Notes under the pieces: model-generated
The model's database searches: none
What the model saw: the letters and a program-made list of their open reading frames with translations, nothing else
What the model was told of the DNA's origin: nothing
Program-made: the position numbers and the translations under genes
In this document: one piece after another, positions 42,797 to 51,557 of the stretch
Layout: each line of letters starts with the position of its first letter
Numbering within the stretch: the first letter of the stretch is position 1
From: Ruminococcus sp.
GTDB lineage: Bacteria; Bacillota; Clostridia; Oscillospirales; Ruminococcaceae
Direction: 5' to 3'
NCBI RefSeq assembly: GCF_019417665.1
Contig: NZ_DXUU01000006.1
Location: forward strand, 1-64,000
DNA: 64,000 nucleotides

Positions 42797-42824
42797 TTAA
42801 CAAAAAGGTAACACATAATTTACA
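42797..42824 (+). promoter_or_regulatory. PhoP-box-like direct repeats before ppk
   Basis: TTAACA (42797), GTAACA (42808) and TTTACA (42819) recur with an exact 11-base period, and weaker repeats (TTGCAT at 42786, GTTAAA at 42775) continue the phase upstream. PhoP of Bacillus binds direct repeats of TTAACA type with about 11-base period just upstream of the -35. Here the array ends 9 bases before the ppk -35. Control by phosphate limitation is inferred. Confidence 0.7.
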
Positions 42825-42833
42825 TCAATAAGA

Positions 42834-42862
42834 TGTCAAAAAGAGAACGAATCTTTTATAAT
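42834..42862 (+). promoter_or_regulatory. Promoter of ppk
   Basis: TGTCAA (42834-42839), 17 bases, TATAAT (42857-42862). The weak -35 with a strong -10 fits an activator-dependent promoter. The whole ppx-ppk gap (42677-43003, 327 bases) is accounted for by the two promoters, the repeat array and the inverted-repeat element. Confidence 0.72.
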
Positions 42863-42932
42863 ATAATTAGCATAGTATGAGAATGCCTATGCAATGAGGT
42901 GTACAAAAAGATTCATACATAGAATGGATTGG

Positions 42933-42980
42933 AGGCAACACCGCACGAAGACCGCCTGTCGGCTTTGCGCGGTATTGCTT
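42933..42980. repeat. Short inverted-repeat element, copy 2
   Basis: AGGCAACACCGC (from 42933) and GCGGTATTGCTT (to 42980) are the outer arms; AAGACCG and CGGCTT pair inside. It sits in the ppk 5' leader and shares its ends with the elements at 26408 and 48219. Confidence 0.7.
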
Positions 42981-43003
42981 GAAATAAATTTGGAGGAATT
43001 GAT

Positions 43004-45094
43004 ATGAAGTCAAAATGCTATGATAATCGGGAACTGTCCTGGCTGAAGTTCAACCAGCGTGTTCTGGAGGAGGCGAAAGACGAACGAAATCCGCTTTGTG
43101 AACGGCTGTCGTTTTTGTCGATTTTTCAGAGCAATTTGGATGAATTTTTCATGGTTCGCTGCGGATCCATTTATGATCAGATGTGTGAGGATCCGGAGTT
43201 CCGAGAAAACAAAACCAATATGACCTGTAAAGAGCAGCTGAAAGCGATTTATGCGCATGTGCGGGAACTGCTGCGTGACAAGGATGATACTTATGAGGAT
43301 CTGCGTGCAGAATTGAGCATGCAGGGTGTGGATATTGTGGACTTCCACACGATCACGATGGAAGAAGCTGCCTGGCTGGAGGCGTATTTTAAGGCAGAAA
43401 TCGAACCGCTGCTTTCGTCTCAGATTATTAGCAAAAAACAACCGTTTCCGTTTTTGCAGAACAAGTCCATCTATGCAGTGGTGGTATTAGAGAAAAAAGG
43501 CACGCAGAAGCTGGGGATCGTACCTTGCAGCAGTGGTGTATTTCCGAAGATCGTTTCTCTTCCTACGGGAAAGAACCGCTTTATTCTGGCGGAAGAATTG
43601 ATCCTGCATTTTGTACCAGAGATCTTTTCCAGGCACACGATTAAGAGTAAGTCTCTCATTCGAATTATCCGTAACGCCGATATTGAACCGGACGAGCGCA
43701 CGGAAGAAGAGTGCGATTATCGTGAAGCAATGGAACAGTTGATCCGGGAACGGAAGAAACTCTGTCCTATTAAGCTGGAATTTTCCCGGTTGATGGATAC
43801 CACAGTGATCCAGACCTTGTGCGGCTATCTGAATTTGACAGAAGAACAGGTGTTCTATTCGGAAGCACCTTTGAATTTGTCTGTGCTCTCCGTAGTGCGG
43901 GATATGCTGCGTCATAACAAGTGCTTGTTCTACCAGCGCCGTGTGCCTCAGGAACCGGTATGGCGTGATTCGTCTAAACGAATGATTGAGCAGGTAGAGG
44001 AACAGGATCGTTTCCTGGCGTTCCCCTATGAGAGCATCCGACCGTTTTTGACACTCTTGAACGAAGCCGGAAGAGATCCGCAAGTAGTTTCCATTAAGAT
44101 GACGCTGTACCGTGTGGCATCCAACAGCAAGATTGTAGAAGCGTTGATCGAGGCGGCAGAGAATGGCAAGGATGTTGTGGTATTGGTAGAACTGCGCGCC
44201 CGGTTTGATGAGGAAAACAATATTGAATGGTCTCGCCGTCTGGAAGATGCCGGCTGCCGGATCATTTATGGTTTGGATAACCTCAAGGTACACAGTAAGC
44301 TATGCCTGATCACCAAGAAGGCAGGTACGGAAATTTCCTATATCACTCAGGTGGGCACAGGCAATTATAACGAAAAGACTTCGGCAATTTACACGGACTA
44401 TTCTCTGATGACGGGGAATCATGACATTGGTCTGGAGGCAAATCGGGTGTTCCAAGCACTGTGTCTGGGACAGACTGTGGAGCATACCGAGCATTTGCTG
44501 GTTGCACCGAAGTGCCTGCAAAACAAGCTGGCAGATATGATCAACGAACAAACCGAGCTGGCAAAGGCTGGACAACCGGCATATATCGGCATCAAAATCA
44601 ACTCCCTGACAGATAAGTATCTGATTGAAAAGCTGATTGAGGCATCCAAGGCAGGGGTAAAGATTGAGATGATTATCCGTGGCATCAGCTGCCTTATTGC
44701 CGGTGTGCCGGAGGAAACCGAAAATGTGACCATCCGCAGCATTGTAGGACGATTCCTGGAGCACACCCGGATCTATATTTTCGGTGCGCATGAGAACTGT
44801 AAGGTGTATATTGCATCGGCAGACTGGATGACTCGGAATACACGCCGCCGTGTGGAAGTTGCAGCGCCCATTTATGATGCATCCATCAAACAGCGGATTC
44901 TGGATATGTTTGATTTGATGATGACAGACAACGTGAAGGCACGTGTGCAGCAGCCCGACGGTTCGTATCGCCGTGAGCCTGCGGAAGAACCATTGATCAA
45001 TGCGCAAGAATATTTCTATGAGCAGGCATACGAACGGCTGGCACAGGCGGCAGCGGATGCTGTCGAGGGGTCAACTACTGTGTCCGCAGAGTAA
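43004..45094 (+). CDS. ppk: Polyphosphate kinase
   Basis: PPK1 of 696 residues, the normal length. It polymerises the gamma-phosphate of ATP into polyphosphate and can run in reverse. The N-terminal domain begins NRELSWLKFNQRVLEEA, as in all PPK1. The two phospholipase-D-like domains contain the catalytic histidines in DNLKVHSKLCLI (about 430) and in FGAHENCKVYIASADW (about 590), and RNTRRRVEVAAPI near the end. The ATG is behind TTGGAGGA. It diverges from ppx and is probably controlled by the PhoP-like array. Confidence 0.97.
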   Translation: MKSKCYDNRELSWLKFNQRVLEEAKDERNPLCERLSFLSIFQSNLDEFFMVRCGSIYDQMCEDPEFRENKTNMTCKEQLKAIYAHVRELLRDKDDTYEDLRAELSMQGVDIVDFHTITMEEAAWLEAYFKAEIEPLLSSQIISKKQPFPFLQNKSIYAVVVLEKKGTQKLGIVPCSSGVFPKIVSLPTGKNRFILAEELILHFVPEIFSRHTIKSKSLIRIIRNADIEPDERTEEECDYREAMEQLIRERKKLCPIKLEFSRLMDTTVIQTLCGYLNLTEEQVFYSEAPLNLSVLSVVRDMLRHNKCLFYQRRVPQEPVWRDSSKRMIEQVEEQDRFLAFPYESIRPFLTLLNEAGRDPQVVSIKMTLYRVASNSKIVEALIEAAENGKDVVVLVELRARFDEENNIEWSRRLEDAGCRIIYGLDNLKVHSKLCLITKKAGTEISYITQVGTGNYNEKTSAIYTDYSLMTGNHDIGLEANRVFQALCLGQTVEHTEHLLVAPKCLQNKLADMINEQTELAKAGQPAYIGIKINSLTDKYLIEKLIEASKAGVKIEMIIRGISCLIAGVPEETENVTIRSIVGRFLEHTRIYIFGAHENCKVYIASADWMTRNTRRRVEVAAPIYDASIKQRILDMFDLMMTDNVKARVQQPDGSYRREPAEEPLINAQEYFYEQAYERLAQAAADAVEGSTTVSAE

Positions 45095-45120
45095 GAATTG
45101 CATTTTCACGCAAATAACAG

Positions 45121-45160
45121 AAAAAGCGTTGGTACACATCCAGTACCAGCGCTTTTTGCT
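45121..45160 (+). terminator. Terminator after ppk
   Basis: AAAAAGCGTTGGTAC pairs with GTACCAGCGCTTTTT (one G-U pair) and a T-rich run follows. Confidence 0.85.
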
Positions 45161-45190
45161 TTGAAAGTAATATGAAAGAAAAGCAGACGA

Positions 45191-45976
45191 TCAGCTGTCT
45201 GTTACCTGGAAAAATCGGATCCGTTCCCAGATCGAATGGGCATAAGCCTGTAGTCGTTTTTCCGATGAGTCGTCGGGAATTCCCACAGAATCCATTACCT
45301 CATCAAATTGTGCTGGGAAAGAAAAATCGGCGCTGTATTCTTCCGGTATTTCATTTGGTGCATATAGCGGTACATATGCTCCGATGCAGGGAATGCCAAT
45401 GTCGTAGTTATACAGCTTTTGGATGGAATTCCTTGCCATCCCCAGCAGATGTCCGGTTTTCAGCATACCAATGGAAACGGTCAGATCAGACCGGACACAG
45501 AGCCCCTCTCCGGTGTCGCCGTTCATACCGCTGTTGATGTCCACGCTGATGACAAAAGCATGGGCAGCGTTGATCTGTTCCACTACCTGCCGCAGGTTGG
45601 GACGCAGTTCCCCCTGAAATCCTGTGCCCAGCAGGCAGTCTACGATAATATCTGTGTGGGAAAAATCAATTTCTCTTGTGACCGGAATATCAGCGCTCCG
45701 GCACTTTTCAAAGTAGTAAGCGCCGTCCGGGGAAAATTTTTCGCTGGTCAGTATGATCCGGCAGGGGATACCGGCGTCATGGAGCAGCAGCGCCAACACA
45801 TAGCCGTCTCCGGCGTTGTTGCCGCTGCCTGCCACAATGTCAATGCTGCCGTGCCAGTCGTGGCTGCGGAATAATCCCAGTCCGGCACGGTACATAAGGA
45901 TTTTGCTGTCCGTACCGCTGGCAATTTCAGCGGCATCGCTGGCACGCATGGTTGCAACGGAGATGACTTTTTGCAT
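45191..45976 (-). CDS. nnrE: NAD(P)H-hydrate epimerase
   Basis: A 261-residue YjeF_N-domain protein, which interconverts the R and S forms of damaged NAD(P)H hydrate so a dehydratase can repair it. The core shows AGSGNNAGDGYVLALLL (about 49-65), DIIVDCLLGTGFQG and SVDINSGMNGDTGEG (about 143-157). In many bacteria this domain is fused to the dehydratase NnrD; here it is alone and no nnrD is in the window. The ATG at 45976 follows GGAGG; an upstream ATG at 46012 lacks a site. Confidence 0.87.
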   Translation of the reverse strand: MQKVISVATMRASDAAEIASGTDSKILMYRAGLGLFRSHDWHGSIDIVAGSGNNAGDGYVLALLLHDAGIPCRIILTSEKFSPDGAYYFEKCRSADIPVTREIDFSHTDIIVDCLLGTGFQGELRPNLRQVVEQINAAHAFVISVDINSGMNGDTGEGLCVRSDLTVSIGMLKTGHLLGMARNSIQKLYNYDIGIPCIGAYVPLYAPNEIPEEYSADFSFPAQFDEVMDSVGIPDDSSEKRLQAYAHSIWERIRFFQVTDS

Positions 45977-46047
45977 GGGAATACCTCCTTTGAAAAAGAC
46001 GATACAGCGCATAGTGCACTGGTATCGTCTTTTACTATTGTTCTTTT

Positions 46048-46539
46048 TTAAAACCCATCATTATTGATGGAAATAATGAGCAATTCCTTTGTTCCATTTT
46101 CATGTATGATTGATGCCAGCCATATCTGCCCACGTCCGAGCATAATTCCTTCTGAATTATTGAACATATCTACGCAGGTTTCCTCCTCCAGATTGTTCCA
46201 GAATTCTGGAACAAAATTGGTTTGAATCTGTTCTGCATTTGCCAGAAGTTCATCACTGCTGTTGTAGACAGTATCGTCAATGCAAATGGGATACTTGATT
46301 TTTTGTGACAAGTTTTTCCAGTCTCCATTGAACAGTTCTTGTTTTACTTCCTTGGCAAATGCTTCCGTTTCTTCTTTGGAAAGGTGAGAAGCAGTATATT
46401 CTTGTACCACATGTTCTGTAGTGGATTCCATAGTTTGTGTTGTTGCAGGAACAGATGCTTGAGAGTGGCACGCCGAAAGCAGGATCAAGTAACTCAAAAT
46501 CAGGGGAAGCGCAAAAGTACGACTCAATTTCTGATACAT
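46048..46539 (-). CDS. Putative lipoprotein
   Basis: A 163-residue protein with a lipoprotein leader: a hydrophobic stretch LPLILSYLILLSAC with the lipobox Cys near 24, then a Thr/Ser-rich spacer. The mature part (about 55-163) carries KQELFNGDWKNLSQKIKYPI and DDTVYNSSDELL, a pattern seen in uncharacterised firmicute lipoproteins related to NTF2-like folds. The role is unknown. It starts two bases after the xylB stop without a clear ribosome site, so it is probably translated by coupling. Confidence 0.65.
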   Translation of the reverse strand: MYQKLSRTFALPLILSYLILLSACHSQASVPATTQTMESTTEHVVQEYTASHLSKEETEAFAKEVKQELFNGDWKNLSQKIKYPICIDDTVYNSSDELLANAEQIQTNFVPEFWNNLEEETCVDMFNNSEGIMLGRGQIWLASIIHENGTKELLIISINNDGF

Positions 46540-46541
46540 TT

Positions 46542-48068
46542 TTACGCCAACTCAGCCAGTTTCCCGAACTGCGCCTTGAGTGCCGGATAGATTTCCCGAT
46601 ACAGCTGATAGTACGACTCATATACCGGTACATTTTCCGCCTGAGGATTTTGTGTTTTGTCTGTTTTGACAATTGCCTCGCAAGCCTGGGGTACACTGTC
46701 ATAGATGCCAGCGCCCACAGAAGCCAGGATTGCCACACCCAGAGACGGACCTTCCTTAGAAGCCACGGTCTTTACTGGGCAGTTGTACAGATCTGCCAGC
46801 ATACTGCGCCACAGGGGAGAAGTACCGCCGCCGCCGCATGCCATCATATCGTCCACGGAGATGCCCATTTCCCGGAATACTTCCACGCAGTCACGCAGGG
46901 AATAAGTAACGCCTTCCAGTACTGCACGGAGCATATCTCGCTTAGTGTGCATTGCTGACAGACCGAAGAATACGCCGCGTGCGTTTGGATCTAGATGCGG
47001 TGTGCGCTCGCCCATGAGGTATGGCAGATAGAGCAGACGGTTTGCGCCGACCGGTACCTGTTCTGCCTCCTTGTCCATGAGATAATACTCGTCAACACCC
47101 ATGAGAGAAGCAGTCTGCTTTTCTGCTGCACAGAAGTTGTCCCGAAACCATTTCAGAGACAGACCAGCGCCCTGGGTAACGCCCATGACATGCCAGCTGC
47201 CCGGAACTGCTGCGCAGCAGGTGTGTACACGCCCCTTGGGATCCATAGCCATTGCGGATGTGTGTGCAAATACGACGCCGGAAGTACCGATGGTGGTGAA
47301 TGCCTTGCCGTCCTTGACAACGCCGGTTCCCACAGCCGCTGCCGCGTTGTCTCCAGCACCGCCAACAACCACAGTACCTTTGCACAGACCCAGCAGATCT
47401 GCCATTTCCTTTGTCAGCTTGCCGGTAACTTCGCAGGACTCATAAACCTTGCCCAGCAGGCTTTTATCAATTTGCAGCAGTCCCAACAGTTCATCTGACC
47501 AGCAGCGGTTTGCCACGTCCAGCAGCTGCATACCGGATGCGTCCGATACCTCAGTAGCATACTCGCCGGTGAGAATCAGACGGAGATAGTCCTTGGGCAA
47601 CAAAATATGTCTGCACTTCTCATAGATATCCGGTTCATTGTTGCGAACCCAGAGAATCTTTGCAGCAGTCCAGCCTGTCAGGGCCGGATTTGCGGTGATC
47701 TCCATAAGTTTGTCCTGTCCGACCACACGGTTCATTTCGTCTACTTCCGCAGCGGTACGCTGGTCACACCAGATAATGGATTTCCGTAGGACATTGTTGT
47801 CGCTGTCCAGCATGACCAGGCCATGCATCTGTCCCGAAATACCAATGCCCTTGACATCTTCTTTCTGTACGCCGCTCTTTGTGACAACTGTCTGAATGGT
47901 CTGGATCATGGCATTTTTCCAGTCCATGGGATCTTGTTCTGCATAGCCATTCTGGGGCTGATACATGGGATACTCCACGGTAGCACTTGCCATTACCGTG
48001 CCATCCTCCCGGAATAATACTGTTTTGGTACCGCTAGTACCGCAGTCAACGCCAATTACATAAGCCAT
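46542..48068 (-). CDS. xylB: Xylulokinase
   Basis: A 508-residue FGGY kinase that phosphorylates D-xylulose and so feeds xylose into the pentose phosphate pathway. The ATPase fold shows VIGVDCGTSGTKTVLF (4-19), the substrate region ISGQMHGLV (about 76-84), VVGGAGDNAAAAVGTG (about 234-249) and GGGGTSPLWRSMLADLY near 400. FGGY kinases for other sugars exist, but ISGQMHG and length fit XylB. It has its own promoter; no xylA is in the window. It suits an organism whose dockerin enzymes release xylan fragments. Confidence 0.93.
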   Translation of the reverse strand: MAYVIGVDCGTSGTKTVLFREDGTVMASATVEYPMYQPQNGYAEQDPMDWKNAMIQTIQTVVTKSGVQKEDVKGIGISGQMHGLVMLDSDNNVLRKSIIWCDQRTAAEVDEMNRVVGQDKLMEITANPALTGWTAAKILWVRNNEPDIYEKCRHILLPKDYLRLILTGEYATEVSDASGMQLLDVANRCWSDELLGLLQIDKSLLGKVYESCEVTGKLTKEMADLLGLCKGTVVVGGAGDNAAAAVGTGVVKDGKAFTTIGTSGVVFAHTSAMAMDPKGRVHTCCAAVPGSWHVMGVTQGAGLSLKWFRDNFCAAEKQTASLMGVDEYYLMDKEAEQVPVGANRLLYLPYLMGERTPHLDPNARGVFFGLSAMHTKRDMLRAVLEGVTYSLRDCVEVFREMGISVDDMMACGGGGTSPLWRSMLADLYNCPVKTVASKEGPSLGVAILASVGAGIYDSVPQACEAIVKTDKTQNPQAENVPVYESYYQLYREIYPALKAQFGKLAELA

Positions 48069-48177
48069 AGTGTTTCGTTCCTTTCCGAGCTGTCCGATTT
48101 GTCAAATTTTGTTCAGTATCTGGTCGTGCGAAAAGATGCTGAAAAGGCTCTCAAGATGCAGCTCCGGTTCTTGTTTT

Positions 48178-48206
48178 ATTTTATCAAAATTTACCGTGCT
48201 TGTCAA
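48178..48206 (-). promoter_or_regulatory. Promoter of xylB
   Basis: On the minus strand, TTGACA (48201-48206), 17 bases, TAAAAT (48178-48183). The leader is about 100 bases without a visible terminator. Confidence 0.82.
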
Positions 48207-48218
48207 GCAGGTTCTTAT

Positions 48219-48265
48219 GGGCAACACCGCACAAAACCGTTAGGCACTCTTTGTGCGGTGTTGTC
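48219..48265. repeat. Short inverted-repeat element, copy 3
   Basis: GGGCAACACCGCACAAA (48219 on) pairs with TTTGTGCGGTGTTGTC (to 48265). It abuts the stop codon of the next minus-strand gene and may end its transcription. Confidence 0.72.
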
Positions 48266-48831
48266 TATGATTTTCTTTTGCGCTGCTTTTCTCTCCAGAT
48301 GGCATATCGTCTGTTATGTCGTTCTTGCTGCCGCTTTTGCCGACGCCATTCCGGCAGGAAGTACAGGAAAGCCAATAGAGTTCCCGCCGCAGCAAAAGCA
48401 ATACCCAGCCATATTCCGTCTTTGCGATTGGCTGCAAAGTCTGCTGTAATGCTGTCATATGTGAAATAGACGGCAGAATTACTTTTCATTGTATAGATCT
48501 GATTCTGTTTCTCTGGTGCACATTGCAGCGTTACTTTTTCGCCGATTTGCAAGTATGCTACAGAGGTCTGCCATTCGGCAAAGGGAATATCACGGTAGGA
48601 TGTGCCATTGTCCAATGTGATGCGGTGCCCATAGGGCTGTGTTTGAAAGAAAGGAATGATTTCATGATAAAGAGGTTCTACTGCTGTAATTGTTCCAGAC
48701 GTTGTTACCAGGTCTGTATAGGATGCCGTACGTTGTATTTCACCGAAATAAACCCAGCAGAATACACCAAACGCCATCAGTATTCCACAAAGACATAGCA
48801 TGAATCGATTCTGTTTCGTTTTGTGTTTCAT
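48265..48831 (-). CDS. Putative membrane protein of unknown function
   Basis: A 188-residue protein with two membrane helices, at about 11-30 (FMLCLCGILMAFGVFCWVYF) and 145-163, and an outside domain of about 110 residues between them. The tail is very basic (RRQKRQQERHNRR). The layout resembles DUF3592-type membrane proteins, in which a small outer domain sits between two helices. The ATG at 48831 is nine bases after AGGA; an ATG at 48840 lies on the site. Function unknown. Confidence 0.65.
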   Translation of the reverse strand: MKHKTKQNRFMLCLCGILMAFGVFCWVYFGEIQRTASYTDLVTTSGTITAVEPLYHEIIPFFQTQPYGHRITLDNGTSYRDIPFAEWQTSVAYLQIGEKVTLQCAPEKQNQIYTMKSNSAVYFTYDSITADFAANRKDGIWLGIAFAAAGTLLAFLYFLPEWRRQKRQQERHNRRYAIWREKQRKRKS

Positions 48832-48863
48832 AGGTTTCATCCTTTCGTTCTGAATTTCCCCAC

Positions 48864-48892
48864 TTGCTTTTTCGGCCATACTGTGTTATACT
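48864..48892 (+). promoter_or_regulatory. Promoter of the TSCPD gene
   Basis: TTGCTT (48864-48869), 17 bases, TATACT (48887-48892). Confidence 0.7.
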
Positions 48893-48941
48893 ATAGAAAA
48901 GTCGCACTGGCGGCAAATCCAAAAAACGGAGCGTGAAAGAC

Positions 48942-49193
48942 ATGCAGTATACATACACACCCCATGGTGTCTGTTCCAGAATGATCCAGATCGACGTAGA
49001 GGACGGCATTGTGGAAAAAGTACAGTTTATCGGCGGATGCAGCGGCAATACCCAGGGCATCGGCGCATTGGTGCAGGGGATGCCGGTGGACGAGGTAATC
49101 AAGCGTTTGGAAAATATCAAATGCGGCAGCCGCCCCACATCCTGCCCGGATCAGCTGGCGAAAGCCCTGAAAAAGGTTGCTGCGGAGCAGTAA
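48942..49193 (+). CDS. Small TSCPD-domain protein
   Basis: An 83-residue protein of the TSCPD family (the short TIGR03905 type). The name-giving motif appears as PTSCPDQLAKAL near the end, and GGCSGNTQGI near residues 31-40 is also conserved. TSCPD domains occur at the end of class II ribonucleotide reductases, where the cysteine pair may bind metal; the role of stand-alone forms is unknown. The ATG at 48942 is behind GGAG. A terminator follows. Confidence 0.85.
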   Translation: MQYTYTPHGVCSRMIQIDVEDGIVEKVQFIGGCSGNTQGIGALVQGMPVDEVIKRLENIKCGSRPTSCPDQLAKALKKVAAEQ

Positions 49194-49218
49194 ACTATTT
49201 TATGATCATGTATACAGG

Positions 49219-49250
49219 AAACGGGACGATGGTTTTTCGTCCCGTTTTTT
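49219..49250. terminator. Terminator between the TSCPD and CPBP genes
   Basis: AAACGGGACGA (49219-49229) pairs with TCGTCCCGTTT (49237-49247) and T residues follow. It ends just before the stop of the minus-strand CPBP gene. Confidence 0.85.
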
Positions 49251-49253
49251 GCG

Positions 49254-50003
49254 TTATTTTCCGAGAGTTTCGGTAATCGTTTGGCGCTTTTTTCTTTGAT
49301 TCTTCCGTGAAGAGATGAAAGAAATCAGATGTCCGATAACCAGCGCTGTATAACAAATGCAGAAAAGCACAGTGAGAATTGTGCTGTCAATATAATTAGA
49401 GATATAATGCAGTGCAATGGGAATCAGAATATTTTTTCTCTTATTTGCAATAAAGCATAACAGCAGATGAAAGAAAAACGTGTAAATTAAATTAGGCCAT
49501 GCAATTGTTAGATACGAAAGGGATACATTGTTATTGGCAAACATCTGAAAAGGCAGGTGACTCAGCGAGAAAAACGCTGCGCCAATGAGAAACAGTACCG
49601 TTCGGTTACATTTCCATCCGAATAGATAATTTTGAATCAACCCTCTGAATGCAATTTCTTCCACAGCACCAATATACAGCAGATAATAAAGAGAGGTTTT
49701 CAAAAGTGTCCATGGGGAATATTCGCTTACAAAAACGCTGAAAATGTATGTGATAACGCAGGCAGAAACTGCAATGATACTGTCTGCTTTAATATGCTTT
49801 TTGGAAAAGCCCAGACTGCAAAGCATTTTCTTTTTGTCCATGACAAATGCAATGCCGATTGCCAATACGATCAGCGTGATATAGGGAACTTGAAAGGGCA
49901 GTTCATGTGAATATAAGATTCCCGATCCCAACAGTCCCAGCATGTATATGACCCAGTATATCATGCCGATAACACCGTATTTTCTTGATTTTTCCTGATA
50001 CAT
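49254..50003 (-). CDS. CPBP-family intramembrane metalloprotease
   Basis: A 249-residue membrane protein with about seven hydrophobic helices. The active-site motifs of the CPBP/Abi (CAAX protease-like) family are present: AVEEIAFRGLIQNYL (about 113-127) and AFFSLSHLPFQ (about 144-154). Members cleave or process peptides in the membrane, for example for bacteriocin self-immunity; the substrate here is unknown and no bacteriocin gene is adjacent. It ends with a basic cytoplasmic tail. It lies 32 bases downstream of glgA and may share its transcript. Confidence 0.85.
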   Translation of the reverse strand: MYQEKSRKYGVIGMIYWVIYMLGLLGSGILYSHELPFQVPYITLIVLAIGIAFVMDKKKMLCSLGFSKKHIKADSIIAVSACVITYIFSVFVSEYSPWTLLKTSLYYLLYIGAVEEIAFRGLIQNYLFGWKCNRTVLFLIGAAFFSLSHLPFQMFANNNVSLSYLTIAWPNLIYTFFFHLLLCFIANKRKNILIPIALHYISNYIDSTILTVLFCICYTALVIGHLISFISSRKNQRKKRQTITETLGK

Positions 50004-50035
50004 TGCAAACTCCTTTTTGTGTCAATTCTGCAAAC

Positions 50036-51451
50036 TCACACCAACGACCGATACAACTCCATATACTTCTTCGCCGAAACATTCCAGCTGTAATCACACT
50101 TCATAGCATGGCGCACCAGGGCATTCCACTTGCGCTTGTCCTCAAAGAGCGCACAAGCACGCTTCACGGCATCCAGCATGTCGTAGGCATCATATGTCTT
50201 GAAGGTAAAGCCATTACCGTCCTCGCCGCCTGCGTCAAAGACAGAATCCTTCAGACCGCCGGTTTCCCGGACAATGGGAATAGTCCCATACCGCATTGCC
50301 ACCATCTGCGCCAGACCGCAGGGCTCGTTCTGAGACGGCATGAGGAACATGTCTGCACCGGCATAGATCCGCCGTGCCATTGCCGGAACAAATCCCAGGG
50401 TCACATGAACCTGTTCCGGATAGGCATCCTGCATTTCCCGGAAGAAATCCTCATATAACTTTTCGCCGCTGCCCAGAACCACAAAGCGGCAGCCCAACTG
50501 GAGCATTTCCTGGAAGCTTTGTTGTACCAACTGAATGCCCTTGTGTGCCACAAATCGTGTCACAATGCCAATGACCGGTGCGTCACCTGCTGTAAGGCCG
50601 CATTCCGCCAGCAGCTTCTTGCAGCATTCCTTTTTGCCAGCCATTTTGGATACGGTGTAGTTTTTCGGAATATTCGGATCTGTTTCTGGATTATATCCTT
50701 CCACATCAATGCCATTGAGAATCCCCACAATAGGATCCTGCCGCCGTACCAGCGCACGATCCATGCCGTAGGAGTACCACGGGTCGAGTATCTCCTTTGC
50801 ATATGTGGGGCTGACGGTTGTAATGCAATCCGCAGTTTCAAATGCACCCTTCATAAGATTCACCATGCCGTCAAATTCCAACAGATTGGTGTGATAAGTG
50901 GGGATGCCCATCAGCTCCGTAATGACTTCCTTGCCGTAGACACCCTGATACTGAATATTGTGGATGGTGTAGATGATGCGGATATTTTCGTATTCCTGGT
51001 GATATTTGTACAGTATCTGGTAAAATACCGGCACCATAGCAGTCTGCCAGTCATTGCAGTGGATGATATCCGGTTTGAAATCAATGGCAGGTAAGATCTC
51101 CAATATGGCACGGCTGAAAAAGACGAACCGTTCGCAGTCGTCGTAGAAGCCATACATGCCGTCACGCATATAATAATAGGGATTGTCCAGCAGATAATAG
51201 GTCACCTTGCCGACTTTTATGGTATAGATGCCGCAATATTGTTTCCGCCAACCGACCTCTACGGTAATATCGGTCAGAAATGTCATTTGGTTGCGTACAT
51301 CCGGTTGGATGGAACGGTAAAGCGGCATAACGACCCGACAATCCATTTCCTCATTCTGGCTGATGGCAGCCGGCAAAGAACCCACAACATCAGCGAGTCC
51401 GCCGGAAGCAGCAAAGGGGAGAGCCTCACTGGCAGCGAAAAGTATTTTCAA
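50036..51451 (-). CDS. glgA: Glycogen synthase (ADP-glucose type)
   Basis: A GT5 glycosyltransferase of 471 residues that extends alpha-1,4-glucan chains from ADP-glucose. The start is TTG at 51451, behind AAAGGAAG; no ATG fits. The N-terminus reads KILFAASEALPFAASGGLADVVGS; where many GlgA have KTGGL, this has ASGGL, a change I believe occurs in other clostridia. Other signs are DIIHCNDWQTAMVP, YTIHNIQYQGVYG and the C-terminal MPSQNEPCGLAQMVAMRYGTIP. It is the last glg gene of the cluster, after glgB-glgC-glgD, separated from glgD by 106 bases. Confidence 0.93.
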   Translation of the reverse strand: MKILFAASEALPFAASGGLADVVGSLPAAISQNEEMDCRVVMPLYRSIQPDVRNQMTFLTDITVEVGWRKQYCGIYTIKVGKVTYYLLDNPYYYMRDGMYGFYDDCERFVFFSRAILEILPAIDFKPDIIHCNDWQTAMVPVFYQILYKYHQEYENIRIIYTIHNIQYQGVYGKEVITELMGIPTYHTNLLEFDGMVNLMKGAFETADCITTVSPTYAKEILDPWYSYGMDRALVRRQDPIVGILNGIDVEGYNPETDPNIPKNYTVSKMAGKKECCKKLLAECGLTAGDAPVIGIVTRFVAHKGIQLVQQSFQEMLQLGCRFVVLGSGEKLYEDFFREMQDAYPEQVHVTLGFVPAMARRIYAGADMFLMPSQNEPCGLAQMVAMRYGTIPIVRETGGLKDSVFDAGGEDGNGFTFKTYDAYDMLDAVKRACALFEDKRKWNALVRHAMKCDYSWNVSAKKYMELYRSLV

Positions 51452-51557
51452 TGGTATGATCTTCCTTTCATAGCAAACTGCCGCAAGAACCGTTGCACAG
51501 ATTGTTTGGAATCTGTGGAGAGCGGCTCTGTACGGCAGCACACTTTTTTAGATTATC

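Noticed and set aside
48933..49193. The TSCPD domain gene as a ribonucleotide reductase fragment
   Set aside because: It has its own promoter, ribosome site and terminator and matches the length of stand-alone TSCPD proteins, so it is not a truncated gene.
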